From positions 1-29,556 of the forward strand of contig JAFGKO010000254.1 in NCBI GenBank assembly GCA_016928525.1: a DNA stretch of 29,556 nucleotides. Reading direction: 5' to 3'. Both the position numbers and the translations under genes were made by a program. Source of the DNA: Anaerolineales bacterium (lineage in GTDB: Bacteria > Chloroflexota > Anaerolineae > Anaerolineales > Villigracilaceae). This document shows, one piece after another, positions 16,161 to 24,207 of this stretch. The notes under the pieces were generated by a model. It ran no database searches. It worked only from the letters and a program-made list of their open reading frames with translations, and was not told where the DNA came from. Positions within the stretch are counted from its first letter, which is position 1; each line of letters opens with the position of its first letter.

Positions 16161-16657
16161 AGTTTCTTGAAATACGCGGTAATGGCCTTCCAGATGGGGC
16201 AGCGATCATAGACTCCGCTAAACAGGATCAACAATCCAAGCGCGAGCAGCCACCAGGTCGAGGCTTGAAACGCAAAAATGACGGTGACAGTGCCAACCCC
16301 CAGGCGCAGATAGCGGTCTATGGGCGAGATGGGGATTTGGATATCCCCTCCGCCTGCCAGCGCTTCGAACATTCGCCGGTAGGTATCTTCGCGTTGTGCG
16401 CCTGTAAATCTGCCCGCGATTTTTCCATCCTGGATGAGCAGGACGGTGGGGATGCCGTAGATTTTGAGTTCTTGCAACAGTCCCTGGTGCTCATCGGAGT
16501 TGACCGGCCAGAAGTCAACCTCATCTTTGTATTCCCCGGCCAGCTTTTCGAGCACAGGCTTGGTCATGCGACAGGGCGCACACCAGGGCGCCCAGAAATC
16601 GACAACGGTTGGTTTCCCGGAAGCTTTTGCTTTTTCTAAGAATTGTTTTTGATCCAT
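16145..16657 (-). CDS. Thioredoxin-like protein with C-terminal membrane (DUF2892-like) tail
   Basis: The N-terminal 105 residues are a thioredoxin fold with active site WCAPC (Cys26, Cys29; CAPC in place of the common CGPC) and the cis-proline segment YGIPTVLLIQDGK. There is no signal peptide, so the active site should face the cytoplasm. The last 60 residues (from PISPIDRYLRLGVG to RCPIWKAI) are two hydrophobic segments ending in a Cys-Pro, resembling the DUF2892 membrane hairpin found in YgaP-type proteins. This implies a membrane-tethered disulfide reductase. Two starts are possible, 16672 and 16657, neither with a good ribosome site; I chose the one nearest the domain. The frame is open further upstream through the degV terminator, which cannot be coding. 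The CxxC and tail are clear; the partner is unknown. Confidence 0.85.
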   Translation of the reverse strand: MDQKQFLEKAKASGKPTVVDFWAPWCAPCRMTKPVLEKLAGEYKDEVDFWPVNSDEHQGLLQELKIYGIPTVLLIQDGKIAGRFTGAQREDTYRRMFEALAGGGDIQIPISPIDRYLRLGVGTVTVIFAFQASTWWLLALGLLILFSGVYDRCPIWKAITAYFKKLKKTS

Positions 16658-16690
16658 GACACTTAGATGCATGTCCGGCTGAAATGGTGC

Positions 16691-16719
16691 AAAAAAACCC
16701 CTTCCGGTTTGGAAGGGGT
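16691..16719 (-). terminator. Intrinsic terminator of degV
   Basis: A 9-bp GC-rich stem (ACCCCTTCC with GGAAGGGGT, loop GGTTT) followed by seven U residues on the minus strand, 15 bases past the degV stop. Confidence 0.93.
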
Positions 16720-16733
16720 AGGTGATCTGGATG

Positions 16734-17588
16734 TTACATCCCAGCCATGTAGGCCAGGCCAACCGTCCCAGGCCCGGCGTGGGTGCCGACCACCGGACTG
16801 ACCGTAGACATAATGCTTTCTGTGGCGTTCATTTCTTTGGAGGCTTTGTCCAACAGCGCCTGTGCTTCTCCTTCGGCGGCGGCGTGGAGCGTCGCCAGGC
16901 GGATGGGTGTTTTGCCCTTGGTCTGCTCCATCACCAATTCGAGCACGCGCTCCAACGCCTTACCCTTTGTGCGGATGCGTTCTACGGCTTCGACGCGACC
17001 GTCGATAACTGCCAGCACGGGTTTCATGTTCAAGGCGGTGCCCAGGAAACGTTGTGCGCCGCCGATGCGCCCGCCACGATGCAGGAACTCGAGCGTGTCC
17101 ACCGCGAAGTAGACACCGGTGTGCTCGCGGGCTTTTTCGGCCAGGGCAACTGCCTCGGCCAGATTAGCCCCGTCTTCGACCGCGCGCGCGACCGTTATAA
17201 CCTGGAAGCCCATAGCCATCGATGTCGATTTTGAATCGATGAAGGTCACTTTATCGCCTGCGCTGCCCATCATTTCCTTGGCCTGGACCACAGATTGGAT
17301 GGTGCCGGAGAGCTTGGCTGAAAGGAAAATCCCCAACACATCGTAGCCCTTTTCGATAAGGCCCTCGAAGGTTGTTTTCATCGTAATGGGTGTCACCTGC
17401 GATGTGGTCGGCATCACTTTGGCCGTTTTGAGCCGGGCATAGAATTCATCAGGTTGGATGTCGACGCCGTCTTGAAAGGTTTCTTCCCCCCAAATCAAAA
17501 CCTGTGGCGTGACCGTCAGGTTGTGTTTTTGGATCAGATCGGATGGTATATAAGCGGTACTATCAGTTACGATTGCAATTTTGGACAT
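16734..17588 (-). CDS. degV: DegV family fatty-acid-binding protein (FakB-like)
   Basis: A 284-residue DegV protein. The family binds a fatty acid between two domains and, as FakB, presents it to the kinase FakA for phosphorylation into phospholipid synthesis. Visible signatures are KIAIVTDSTAYIP at the start, PTTSQVTP (the fatty-acid carboxylate-binding loop region), FLSAKLSGTIQSV and GRIGGAQRFLGTALNMKPVL, with the C-terminal THAGPGTVGLAY. Start at 17588 is fixed by GGAGGAGA just before the ATG, although the frame is open to 17642. No FakA-like gene is in the window. It is divergent from mreB and closed by its own terminator. Confidence 0.92.
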   Translation of the reverse strand: MSKIAIVTDSTAYIPSDLIQKHNLTVTPQVLIWGEETFQDGVDIQPDEFYARLKTAKVMPTTSQVTPITMKTTFEGLIEKGYDVLGIFLSAKLSGTIQSVVQAKEMMGSAGDKVTFIDSKSTSMAMGFQVITVARAVEDGANLAEAVALAEKAREHTGVYFAVDTLEFLHRGGRIGGAQRFLGTALNMKPVLAVIDGRVEAVERIRTKGKALERVLELVMEQTKGKTPIRLATLHAAAEGEAQALLDKASKEMNATESIMSTVSPVVGTHAGPGTVGLAYMAGM

Positions 17589-17681
17589 TTCTCCTCCCGC
17601 GGAGTTTGTGGAATAGACTTTTGACGTTTGTTGTAACCCCAATCTGCCGATTGAGTTTCAGGTGTTATCAAAATCTTCACA

Positions 17682-17690
17682 TGGTATAAT
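17682..17690 (+). promoter_or_regulatory. Extended -10 promoter of mreB
   Basis: TG-G-TATAAT is an extended -10 element 35 bases before the mreB start; the -35 region is weak (around 17662-17667), as is usual for extended -10 promoters. Confidence 0.6.
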
Positions 17691-17725
17691 AATTTTGGTT
17701 AGGAAATTGCATTGAGGAGCCCACA

Positions 17726-18796
17726 TTGGCTTTTAATCCCATCAACTGGCTTTTGGGCCTGTTTTCTCTGGACATTGCCATTGATCTTGGTACAGCAAAC
17801 ACCCTTGTCAATGTTCGCGGCAAGGGTATTGTGATTAACGAACCCTCATGGGTCACGATTGATAAAAGATTGCGCCAGCCGCTTGCCATTGGGTTGGAAG
17901 CGAAAGAAATGGTCGGTCGCACCCCAACCAATGTTATGGTGGTCCGTCCTCTTCGTGATGGTGTGATTTCTGAGTTTGATGTTACGCAAATTATGCTGGA
18001 ATATTTTATTGGTAAAGTTCACGAGCAGAGTGTCGTCCCATTACCGCGACCGCGTATCATAATCGGTATTCCTACCGGCGTTACCGAAGTGGAAAAACGG
18101 GCAGTCTATGACGCAACCATGGCAGCCGGAGCCCGTCAGACTTTTCTCCTGGAAGAGCCGATAGCCGCAGCGCTGGGAGCAGGCCTGCCGATTGGAGAGA
18201 TCCGGGGTAGCATGGTAGTTGATATCGGTGGTGGCACGACGGAGGTAGCGGTTTTGTCGATGAGTGGCGTCGTGGCTTCCCGTTCTCTGCGCGTTGCAGG
18301 CGACGAAATGGACGAAGATATTGTCCATTACCTGCGGAATAAATACAATCTGTTGATCGGGCAGGGCGTGGCAGAACAAGTCAAATGGAACATCGGCTCT
18401 GCCTTCCCGCTGCCTACCGAGAAGACGATGGAAGTGCGCGGACGCAACCTCGTCACGGGTTTGCCAGAGACGATTGAAGTTTCCTCGGTTGAAATCCGTG
18501 AAGCGCTTTCGGGATCAGTGCAAGTGATTGTCGATACGATTCGCGACGCCTTGGATGAAATCCCCCCGGAAATTGTCTCTGACCTGATGGATCTTGGCAT
18601 CTGCCTTGCGGGTGGCGGCGCAATGTTACAAGGGCTCGCTGATCGCTTATCTGATGAATTGAAACTGCGCGTTTGGGTTGCTGAAGATCCGCTGTCCTGC
18701 GTGGCACGTGGCGCAGGAATGATTTTTGATGACTTCGAAAGGTTAAGTCGATTGTTGGTTGGACTCGAGCGTGGTAGTACGCGCCATAGCGTGTAA
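17726..18796 (+). CDS. mreB: Rod-shape-determining actin homologue MreB
   Basis: Actin-like ATPase forming membrane filaments that orient lateral-wall synthesis. The 356 residues carry phosphate loop 1 DLGTANT (20-26), PTGVTEVEKRAV, EEPIAAALGAG, the second phosphate motif VVDIGGGTTEVAV with Asp166 and the adenosine motif LAGGGAMLQG near 291-301. The first 14 residues (MAFNPINWLLGLFS) form the amphipathic membrane-binding helix. The start is a TTG with GAGGAG 6 bases upstream; no in-frame ATG lies near. First gene of the shape block, with mreC 40 bases downstream. Confidence 0.96.
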   Translation: MAFNPINWLLGLFSLDIAIDLGTANTLVNVRGKGIVINEPSWVTIDKRLRQPLAIGLEAKEMVGRTPTNVMVVRPLRDGVISEFDVTQIMLEYFIGKVHEQSVVPLPRPRIIIGIPTGVTEVEKRAVYDATMAAGARQTFLLEEPIAAALGAGLPIGEIRGSMVVDIGGGTTEVAVLSMSGVVASRSLRVAGDEMDEDIVHYLRNKYNLLIGQGVAEQVKWNIGSAFPLPTEKTMEVRGRNLVTGLPETIEVSSVEIREALSGSVQVIVDTIRDALDEIPPEIVSDLMDLGICLAGGGAMLQGLADRLSDELKLRVWVAEDPLSCVARGAGMIFDDFERLSRLLVGLERGSTRHSV

Positions 18797-18836
18797 TTGT
18801 TTTGGGATCAGCCCGATCTAGCTACCGTATTTTAAA

Positions 18837-19682
18837 ATGAGAAATTTGTTCGGTCGTTATCTTCAAACGACGATTATCTTTTTGATCGTAGGCGGGATAC
18901 TTTTCTTAGCGTTCGGTGGGTATTTAGGTGGCGCCTCTCGTGGATTGGGTAGTTCCTTGGTTGGGATTCAAACCTGGCTTGCAACACGATACACGGCAAT
19001 TCAGGACTTTCTTGCCGCACCACGCGATATCGCTACGTTACGTCAACGGAATGCTGAACTCGAAGCCGAAGTCTCTCGCTTGCAAGGTCAGGTCATTGAA
19101 TTGCAGCAAAGAGTGGACGAGACAGAGATTCTGGCAGCCCTGGTAGATTTTTCACGCGCGAATCCTGAAAGCACCTATAAGGGAGCTGCGGTTGTAGGTC
19201 GAGACCCAAGCCCTTTTCTCCACTACATTATTATCAATCGCGGTTCGAACGATGACATCCTGCGTGGCATGCCGGTTGTAACCAATCAAGGCCTGATCGG
19301 CCGCGTGGATGCAGTTGTCGCTGATGCTGCTCGCGTGCAGCTGGTGACAGACCCCGGGTCAGCTATTAATGTTCGCTTACAAAATGCGGATACGGATGCG
19401 GTTCTCGTTGGCTCAGTAACTGGCGATTTGTCGCTGGACATGATTTCACAGGATGTGACCGTGGAAGCTGGCGATGTCGTATTGACGTCCGGGTTGGGAG
19501 GAGGCTATCCTCCTGATCTGATCGTTGGACAGGTGTTGAACGTTCGCAAACTTGACTTTGAGTTGTTTCAGCAGGCTGCGCTTCAACCAGCGGTAGATTT
19601 TGCTCGTCTTGAGATTGTGTTGGTCATAACGAACTTCAGGCCAGTCGATGTCGAGCCTTTAATTCCTATTACAAATCCCTGA
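18837..19682 (+). CDS. mreC: Rod-shape-determining protein MreC
   Basis: Bitopic elongasome protein that links MreB inside to PBP2 outside. A single membrane helix lies at about 12-30, a coiled coil at about 65-98 (LRQRNAELEAEVSRLQGQV), then the two-lobed beta domain with GAAVVGRDPSPFLHYIIINRG, MPVVTNQGLIGRV and VVLTSGLGGGYPPDLIVGQV. Length is 281 residues, as expected. There is no clear ribosome site before the ATG at 18837. The stop is 2 bases before mreD. Confidence 0.94.
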   Translation: MRNLFGRYLQTTIIFLIVGGILFLAFGGYLGGASRGLGSSLVGIQTWLATRYTAIQDFLAAPRDIATLRQRNAELEAEVSRLQGQVIELQQRVDETEILAALVDFSRANPESTYKGAAVVGRDPSPFLHYIIINRGSNDDILRGMPVVTNQGLIGRVDAVVADAARVQLVTDPGSAINVRLQNADTDAVLVGSVTGDLSLDMISQDVTVEAGDVVLTSGLGGGYPPDLIVGQVLNVRKLDFELFQQAALQPAVDFARLEIVLVITNFRPVDVEPLIPITNP

Positions 19683-19684
19683 TT

Positions 19685-20188
19685 ATGTTTCGCAACTTGA
19701 TCGCCTTTCCGTTGCTTGCATTGGTCGTTATTGTGCAGTCAGCGGTAATCAGTCATATGACACTTCTAGCAGGCTATGCCGATTTGATGCTGGTGATTTT
19801 GGCTGCCTGGGCGTTGAAAGCTGAGGCTTCATTTGCATGGTTGTGGGCCATTTTAGGTGGAGTTATGGTATCTTTTGTTTCTGGGTTGCCCTGGCCTGTT
19901 ACAATGTTCGGATATTTATTTGTGGTATTAATTGCTCAACTACTAAGAAGACGGGTCTGGCAGGCGCCTCTTCTTGCAATGTTCAGTGTAACCTTTATAG
20001 GAACTTTGATCATGGATCTGTTTACCTTAATAGTATTGAACTTGTTGGGAACACCGCTTCCGATGGGTGACTCGCTGGGATTGATTGTCCTTCCAAGCAT
20101 GTTGCTCAATCTGTTGTTTGCCATTCCCGTCTATGTGATGATACGCGATTTGGCTCAATGGGTTGGCCCAGCCCAGGAGGTTGAATGA
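19685..20188 (+). CDS. mreD: Rod-shape-determining protein MreD
   Basis: Small integral membrane component of the elongasome, 167 residues with about five hydrophobic helices and the family-like DLMLVILAAWALKAE and GLPWPVTMFGYLFVVLIAQLLRR (position about 60-82) stretches. MreD proteins are weakly conserved, and the call leans on the mreC-mreD-mrdA order as well as on the helix pattern. It overlaps mrdA by 4 bases. Confidence 0.88.
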   Translation: MFRNLIAFPLLALVVIVQSAVISHMTLLAGYADLMLVILAAWALKAEASFAWLWAILGGVMVSFVSGLPWPVTMFGYLFVVLIAQLLRRRVWQAPLLAMFSVTFIGTLIMDLFTLIVLNLLGTPLPMGDSLGLIVLPSMLLNLLFAIPVYVMIRDLAQWVGPAQEVE

Positions 20189-22353
20189 GTTCTACCACCG
20201 CGCCTCCCAGAACTTCACTTACCCCATGGCGTTTATGGGTTGTGTATGGCGTTGTCTCGCTCGTTATGGGTTCCCTCCTCTACCGCTTGATCAGTCTGCA
20301 GATATTACAAAGGACAGATTGGTTAGATCAAGCCGTGGAGAACTATACAACGACAATATCAGTTCCTCCAGCGCGAGGAATTATCTACGATCGCAACGGC
20401 TACATTCTGGCTAGCAATGTTGCATCCTATAATGTTGTTATTACACCGGCGGACTTACCGGATTCCGAGGCTGATATTCAAAATATCTACCGGTATTTGT
20501 CAGCTTTAATCGATGTTCCGGCATCACAAGGGACAATCGAGGATGCAAAGCTGGTCGCCGAATGTGTACCTGGACCTGGGATTTCGCAACTAGTTGCTCT
20601 GGGTGAATCTTTAGCTCCTTATCGCCCTGTTAAGATCCAATGTAATGTTGATGAAGAAGTCGCCCGCACGGTTCGTGAAAGAGCAGTCGATTGGCCGGGT
20701 GTCTCTGTCGAAATCGAACCGATTCGGGAATATCCAACTGGTTCGTTGACAGCAAACGTGGTCGGTTTTCTGGGTCCGATTCCGGCGGCTTTGGAGGAAG
20801 AGTACCGGGCCGATGGGTTTGTTCCCAACCGGGATAAAATCGGATATGCTGGTGTAGAGGCTGCGTTGGATGAAATCCTGACAGGCATACCTGGACGACG
20901 CACCGTTCAGGTAGATGTGGCAGGAGCGGAGTTGCGCAATCTTGAACCCCCCATCGCTCCCGTGCCGGGAAATAATCTCAAATTAACTATTGACACGCGT
21001 TTACAGACTGCTGCTGAAGCTGTTTTATTGACTGAAATTCAAGCCTGGAATGATTACTTTGGGCGGATTCGTATTTCCAGTGGCGTGATCATTGCCATGA
21101 ATCCGAGGACGGGAGAAATCCTGGCAATGGTTACGTATCCGACCTATGAAAACAATCGCATGGCGCGCTTTATTCCTGCCTATTATTATGAGCAATTGAG
21201 TCAGGACCCGCGGCGACCCTTACTCAACAATGCTATACAAGCTGAATACCCTCCAGGATCGGCATTTAAAATCTCCACAGCGACCGGCGCGATCAACGAA
21301 GGAGTTGTAAGGTTAGGACAAGAGATATTTGCGCCGGGGCAATTGTTGCTATGTGAGAAATTTTCCCCGAATGACCCGTGTACGCCTAATAATACCCGTC
21401 CATTCGTAGATTGGATCCTTGATACAAACCCGGAGGGATTTGGCATCATTGATTTCTATCGGTGTATTGCTTTTTCCAGTAATGTCTGCTTCTATAAACT
21501 GGGCGGTGGTTATGAGGATGAGATTGAAGAAGGGCTGGGCATTTTTCGCCTCGGCGAATACGCTCGCGCTATCGGCTATGGACGCCCATCCGGAATCCAG
21601 TTGATCGGTGAACAGGACGGCTTGATCCCCTCGCCACAGTGGAAACGTATCAATCAGGGTGAAAACTGGTCTACCGGCGATACTTATATCGCTTCTGTTG
21701 GGCAGGGCTATGTGCTTTCGACGCCTCTCCAAGTCTTGATGTCGGGGGCAACGATCGCGAATGACGGAAAGCTGATGCAGCCCACAATTGTCCGCGAGGT
21801 GACCGACAGCGAAGGGAAAGTCATTGAGCAGTGGTTCAACCCGGAAGATTTTACTGTTTCGGAACGACCGACAAAAGGTAGTTATCGGATATCCCCATTC
21901 ACTCCAAATATAAAATGGGATACTACAGTCGACCCTTTGATCAAAGGGTATAGTTGCGAAGCAGGTTATTGCTCTGAAACCGGTGAGATTAAAATAATTG
22001 AACCTTCCAGTATACGGGCTGTACAAACGGGTATGCGCATGGCTATCACGGATCCACGTGGAACACTTACCAGGATCTTTGCTGGTTTCCCGATTGCCGT
22101 GGCCGGAAAAACAGGGACCGCTGAATATTGCGATGATGTAGCGCTTGAAGCCAATCGTTGCCAGTTTGGTGAGTGGCCGACTCATTCCTGGACTATGGCT
22201 TATGCGCCATTCGATGATCCGGAGATCATCATTCTGGCTTTTGCCTATAACGGCGGAGAGGGCGCCAGTGTAGCCGGTCCGATGGTTGCACGCGTCATGG
22301 AAGCTTATTTCGAACTCAAGGCCATTGACATTGCACAGAGTGGGGGCGGGTAA
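20185..22353 (+). CDS. mrdA: Penicillin-binding protein 2, elongasome transpeptidase
   Basis: Class B PBP of 722 residues that crosslinks lateral-wall peptidoglycan. One membrane helix (about 17-40), then the PBP dimerisation/pedestal domain (about 60-260) with PPARGIIYDRNG at 61-72, then the transpeptidase domain with the three active-site motifs: S359-x-x-K362 (PPGSAFK), S431-S432-N433, and K642-T643-G644 (AGKTGTAEY). The extracytoplasmic part contains ten cysteines, many as spaced pairs (127/153, 390/399, 427/435, 591/596, 649/659), which is unusual for a PBP2. GGAGG 5 bases before the ATG, which overlaps the mreD stop. SEDS partner rodA lies downstream, past minCDE. Confidence 0.95.
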   Translation: MSSTTAPPRTSLTPWRLWVVYGVVSLVMGSLLYRLISLQILQRTDWLDQAVENYTTTISVPPARGIIYDRNGYILASNVASYNVVITPADLPDSEADIQNIYRYLSALIDVPASQGTIEDAKLVAECVPGPGISQLVALGESLAPYRPVKIQCNVDEEVARTVRERAVDWPGVSVEIEPIREYPTGSLTANVVGFLGPIPAALEEEYRADGFVPNRDKIGYAGVEAALDEILTGIPGRRTVQVDVAGAELRNLEPPIAPVPGNNLKLTIDTRLQTAAEAVLLTEIQAWNDYFGRIRISSGVIIAMNPRTGEILAMVTYPTYENNRMARFIPAYYYEQLSQDPRRPLLNNAIQAEYPPGSAFKISTATGAINEGVVRLGQEIFAPGQLLLCEKFSPNDPCTPNNTRPFVDWILDTNPEGFGIIDFYRCIAFSSNVCFYKLGGGYEDEIEEGLGIFRLGEYARAIGYGRPSGIQLIGEQDGLIPSPQWKRINQGENWSTGDTYIASVGQGYVLSTPLQVLMSGATIANDGKLMQPTIVREVTDSEGKVIEQWFNPEDFTVSERPTKGSYRISPFTPNIKWDTTVDPLIKGYSCEAGYCSETGEIKIIEPSSIRAVQTGMRMAITDPRGTLTRIFAGFPIAVAGKTGTAEYCDDVALEANRCQFGEWPTHSWTMAYAPFDDPEIIILAFAYNGGEGASVAGPMVARVMEAYFELKAIDIAQSGGG

Positions 22354-22381
22354 ACGTATCTGATCTCCTCATTGGAGTTCA

Positions 22382-22390
22382 TGCTATAAT
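22382..22390 (+). promoter_or_regulatory. Extended -10 promoter upstream of minC
   Basis: TG-C-TATAAT in the 86-base gap between mrdA and minC, the same extended -10 type as before mreB; it would give minCDE-rodA their own transcript with a leader of about 43 bases. Confidence 0.55.
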
Positions 22391-22439
22391 TCACCAACCT
22401 TTTCTAAAAGAGAGGCCAGGTTGTCTTTTTCGTGTAGCT

Positions 22440-23123
22440 ATGGATGAGCAAACATTTCCCATTCAAATCAAGGGTTTGCGCGATGGGCTACTCATCACAG
22501 TAGGAGATGGCGACTGGGCAGCACTGGAACCTGCTTTATTCGAGCAGATCCAATCCCAGCAAGCTTTTTTCCGAGGCGCGCGGGTTGCATTGGACGTCGG
22601 CACTCAAATATTACGGGTGAATGAACTGGTTTCATTACGAGATAAACTCTCTGAACAGGGGATTTCTCTCTGGGCCGTTTTGAGCGAATCTCCTACAACC
22701 GAAAAAACTGCGCAATTGTTAGGGCTGGCGACCCGTATTTCGAAACCTCGTCCGGAAGAAACGCGACAATTTTCTGTCGACGACCTGGGTGATGAGACGG
22801 CTCTTTTTTTAAGCAAGACGCTACGGTCTGGAACCAGGATTGAATTTCCCGGACATGTAGTAGTATTCGGGGATGTGAATCCCGGTGCGGAGATTGTAGC
22901 TGAAGGCAATGTGCTCGTTTGGGGGCGGGTACGCGGCATGATCCACGCCGGGGCAAAAGGAGATACGTCGGCTTATATCTGTGCGTTGGATTTATCTCCT
23001 ACGCAGTTGCGTATTGCGAATGAGGTTTCCGCCGCGCTCGAGCCGCAGAATGATCCGCGCCCGGAGGTCGCCAGTCTCAATGAAGATGGTAAGCTGCAAT
23101 CAGTTCCGTGGCAGCCAAGCTAA
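22440..23123 (+). CDS. minC: Septum site-determining protein MinC
   Basis: Inhibitor of FtsZ ring assembly, recruited to the membrane by MinD. The 227-residue protein has a divergent N-terminal FtsZ-inhibiting domain (about 1-100) and the well-conserved C-terminal beta-helix domain: RSGTRIEFPGHVVVFGDVNPGAEIVAEG, GNVLVWGRVRGMIHAGAKGD and ICALDLSPTQLRIA, the surface that binds MinD. The long strings are given only as landmarks at about 128-195. No Shine-Dalgarno is evident before the ATG and no other in-frame start exists nearby. It is followed 18 bases later by minD. Confidence 0.92.
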   Translation: MDEQTFPIQIKGLRDGLLITVGDGDWAALEPALFEQIQSQQAFFRGARVALDVGTQILRVNELVSLRDKLSEQGISLWAVLSESPTTEKTAQLLGLATRISKPRPEETRQFSVDDLGDETALFLSKTLRSGTRIEFPGHVVVFGDVNPGAEIVAEGNVLVWGRVRGMIHAGAKGDTSAYICALDLSPTQLRIANEVSAALEPQNDPRPEVASLNEDGKLQSVPWQPS

Positions 23124-23141
23124 GTACTTTGGGATGAAACA

Positions 23142-23939
23142 ATGAGTGCAAAAATCGTGACTGTAACAAGCGGCAAAGGCGGTGTGGGGAAAACGACCGC
23201 TGTTGCCAACATTGCTGTTGCCTTGGCCTCCAACGGCGCGAAAGTTTGCTGCATCGATGGCGATATTGGCCTGCGAAATCTCGATGTGGTCATGGGGCTG
23301 GAGAACCGAATCGTCTACGATCTCGTCGATGTGATCGAAGGTCGCTGCCGCCTGCGTCAGGCCATGATCCGTGACAAGCGCTTGCCTGAGCTTTATCTCA
23401 TCCCGGCGGCTCAAACGCGGGACAAAAGTGCTGTTTCTCCTTCTGATATGGTTCGCTTGGCCGACGAACTGCGTAGTGAGGTCGATTGGGTCCTGATCGA
23501 CTCTCCCGCTGGCATCGAACGCGGATTTCGTTACGCAATCGCCGCTGCCGATCAGGTACTGGTGATCACCAACCCGGAGGTGTCGGCTGTTCGTGACGCG
23601 GACAGGGTCATTGGCCTGCTTGAGGCGGAAGAGAAGGGTCCTGCTTCGTTGATTATCAATCGCCTGAATCCTAGCATGGTCAAAAACCATGACATGCTCT
23701 CGGCGGAGGATGTGCTCGATTTGCTGGCGGTGCGTTTGATCGGGATTGTCCCTGAAGACGAAACTGTCATTGTAGGCACGAATCGCGGTTCCCCGATCTC
23801 TTTCGAAGCAAAGAGCAAAGCCGGACAAGCTTTCCGTAATATTGCCCTGCGTTTGCAGGGACAGGAAGTGCCTTTCCTGGACCTGGACAGCCAGGGAACT
23901 CTGTGGGCTCGCATCCAACGGATAGCAGGGAGGAAATAG
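23142..23939 (+). CDS. minD: Septum site-determining ATPase MinD
   Basis: ParA-type ATPase that binds the membrane in its ATP form and carries MinC. 265 residues. The deviant Walker A GKGGVGKTT (11-19) has both signature lysines (Lys12, Lys17); CIDGDIGLRNLD is switch I, WVLIDSPAGIE is Walker B/switch II, and VITNPEVSAVRDADRV and NRLNP follow. The C-terminus (DSQGTLWARIQRIAGRK) is the amphipathic membrane-targeting helix. Length is normal; minE starts 1 base after the stop. Confidence 0.96.
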   Translation: MSAKIVTVTSGKGGVGKTTAVANIAVALASNGAKVCCIDGDIGLRNLDVVMGLENRIVYDLVDVIEGRCRLRQAMIRDKRLPELYLIPAAQTRDKSAVSPSDMVRLADELRSEVDWVLIDSPAGIERGFRYAIAAADQVLVITNPEVSAVRDADRVIGLLEAEEKGPASLIINRLNPSMVKNHDMLSAEDVLDLLAVRLIGIVPEDETVIVGTNRGSPISFEAKSKAGQAFRNIALRLQGQEVPFLDLDSQGTLWARIQRIAGRK

Positions 23940-23940
23940 G

Positions 23941-24207
23941 ATGGGCAGCTTTTTTGATCGCGTTACAGGCAGAAAGCGAAGCGCGCAAAGCGCCAAGGAA
24001 CGCTTGCAGCTGGTTCTCATTCATGATCGTACCGATATAACCCAGGTCGAACTTGAGGCGCTCAAGGACGATATCCTGGCGGTCATCTCCCGTCATATCG
24101 AGATTGAACCTGGCGCTGTGCGCATTGATGTGGAACGGGATGGGCGTGAACATCGACTGGTGGCTGATATTCCCCTCAGGAGTGTGACGCGCCGCCGTAG
24201 CAGGTGA
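23941..24207 (+). CDS. minE: Cell division topological specificity factor MinE
   Basis: Stimulates MinD ATPase and displaces MinC, creating pole-to-pole or stationary Min patterns. 88 residues: N-terminal membrane-targeting segment (MGSFFDRVTG), the MinD-contacting region (SAKERLQLVLIHDRTDI at about 17-33) and the C-terminal dimerisation domain (LKDDILAVISRHIEI). The ribosome site GGGAGGAAATAGG is perfect and overlaps the minD stop. Presence of MinE (not DivIVA) indicates a MinE-type spatial regulator. Confidence 0.94.
   Translation: MGSFFDRVTGRKRSAQSAKERLQLVLIHDRTDITQVELEALKDDILAVISRHIEIEPGAVRIDVERDGREHRLVADIPLRSVTRRRSR

Noticed and set aside
21349..22185. Minus-strand open frame of 278 codons within mrdA
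   Set aside because: It is antisense to the PBP2 transpeptidase domain, has no ribosome site and shows no family resemblance.
23100..24020. Minus-strand open frame of 306 codons across minD
   Set aside because: It is the reverse reading of an unmistakable minD; its composition is unlike a real protein.
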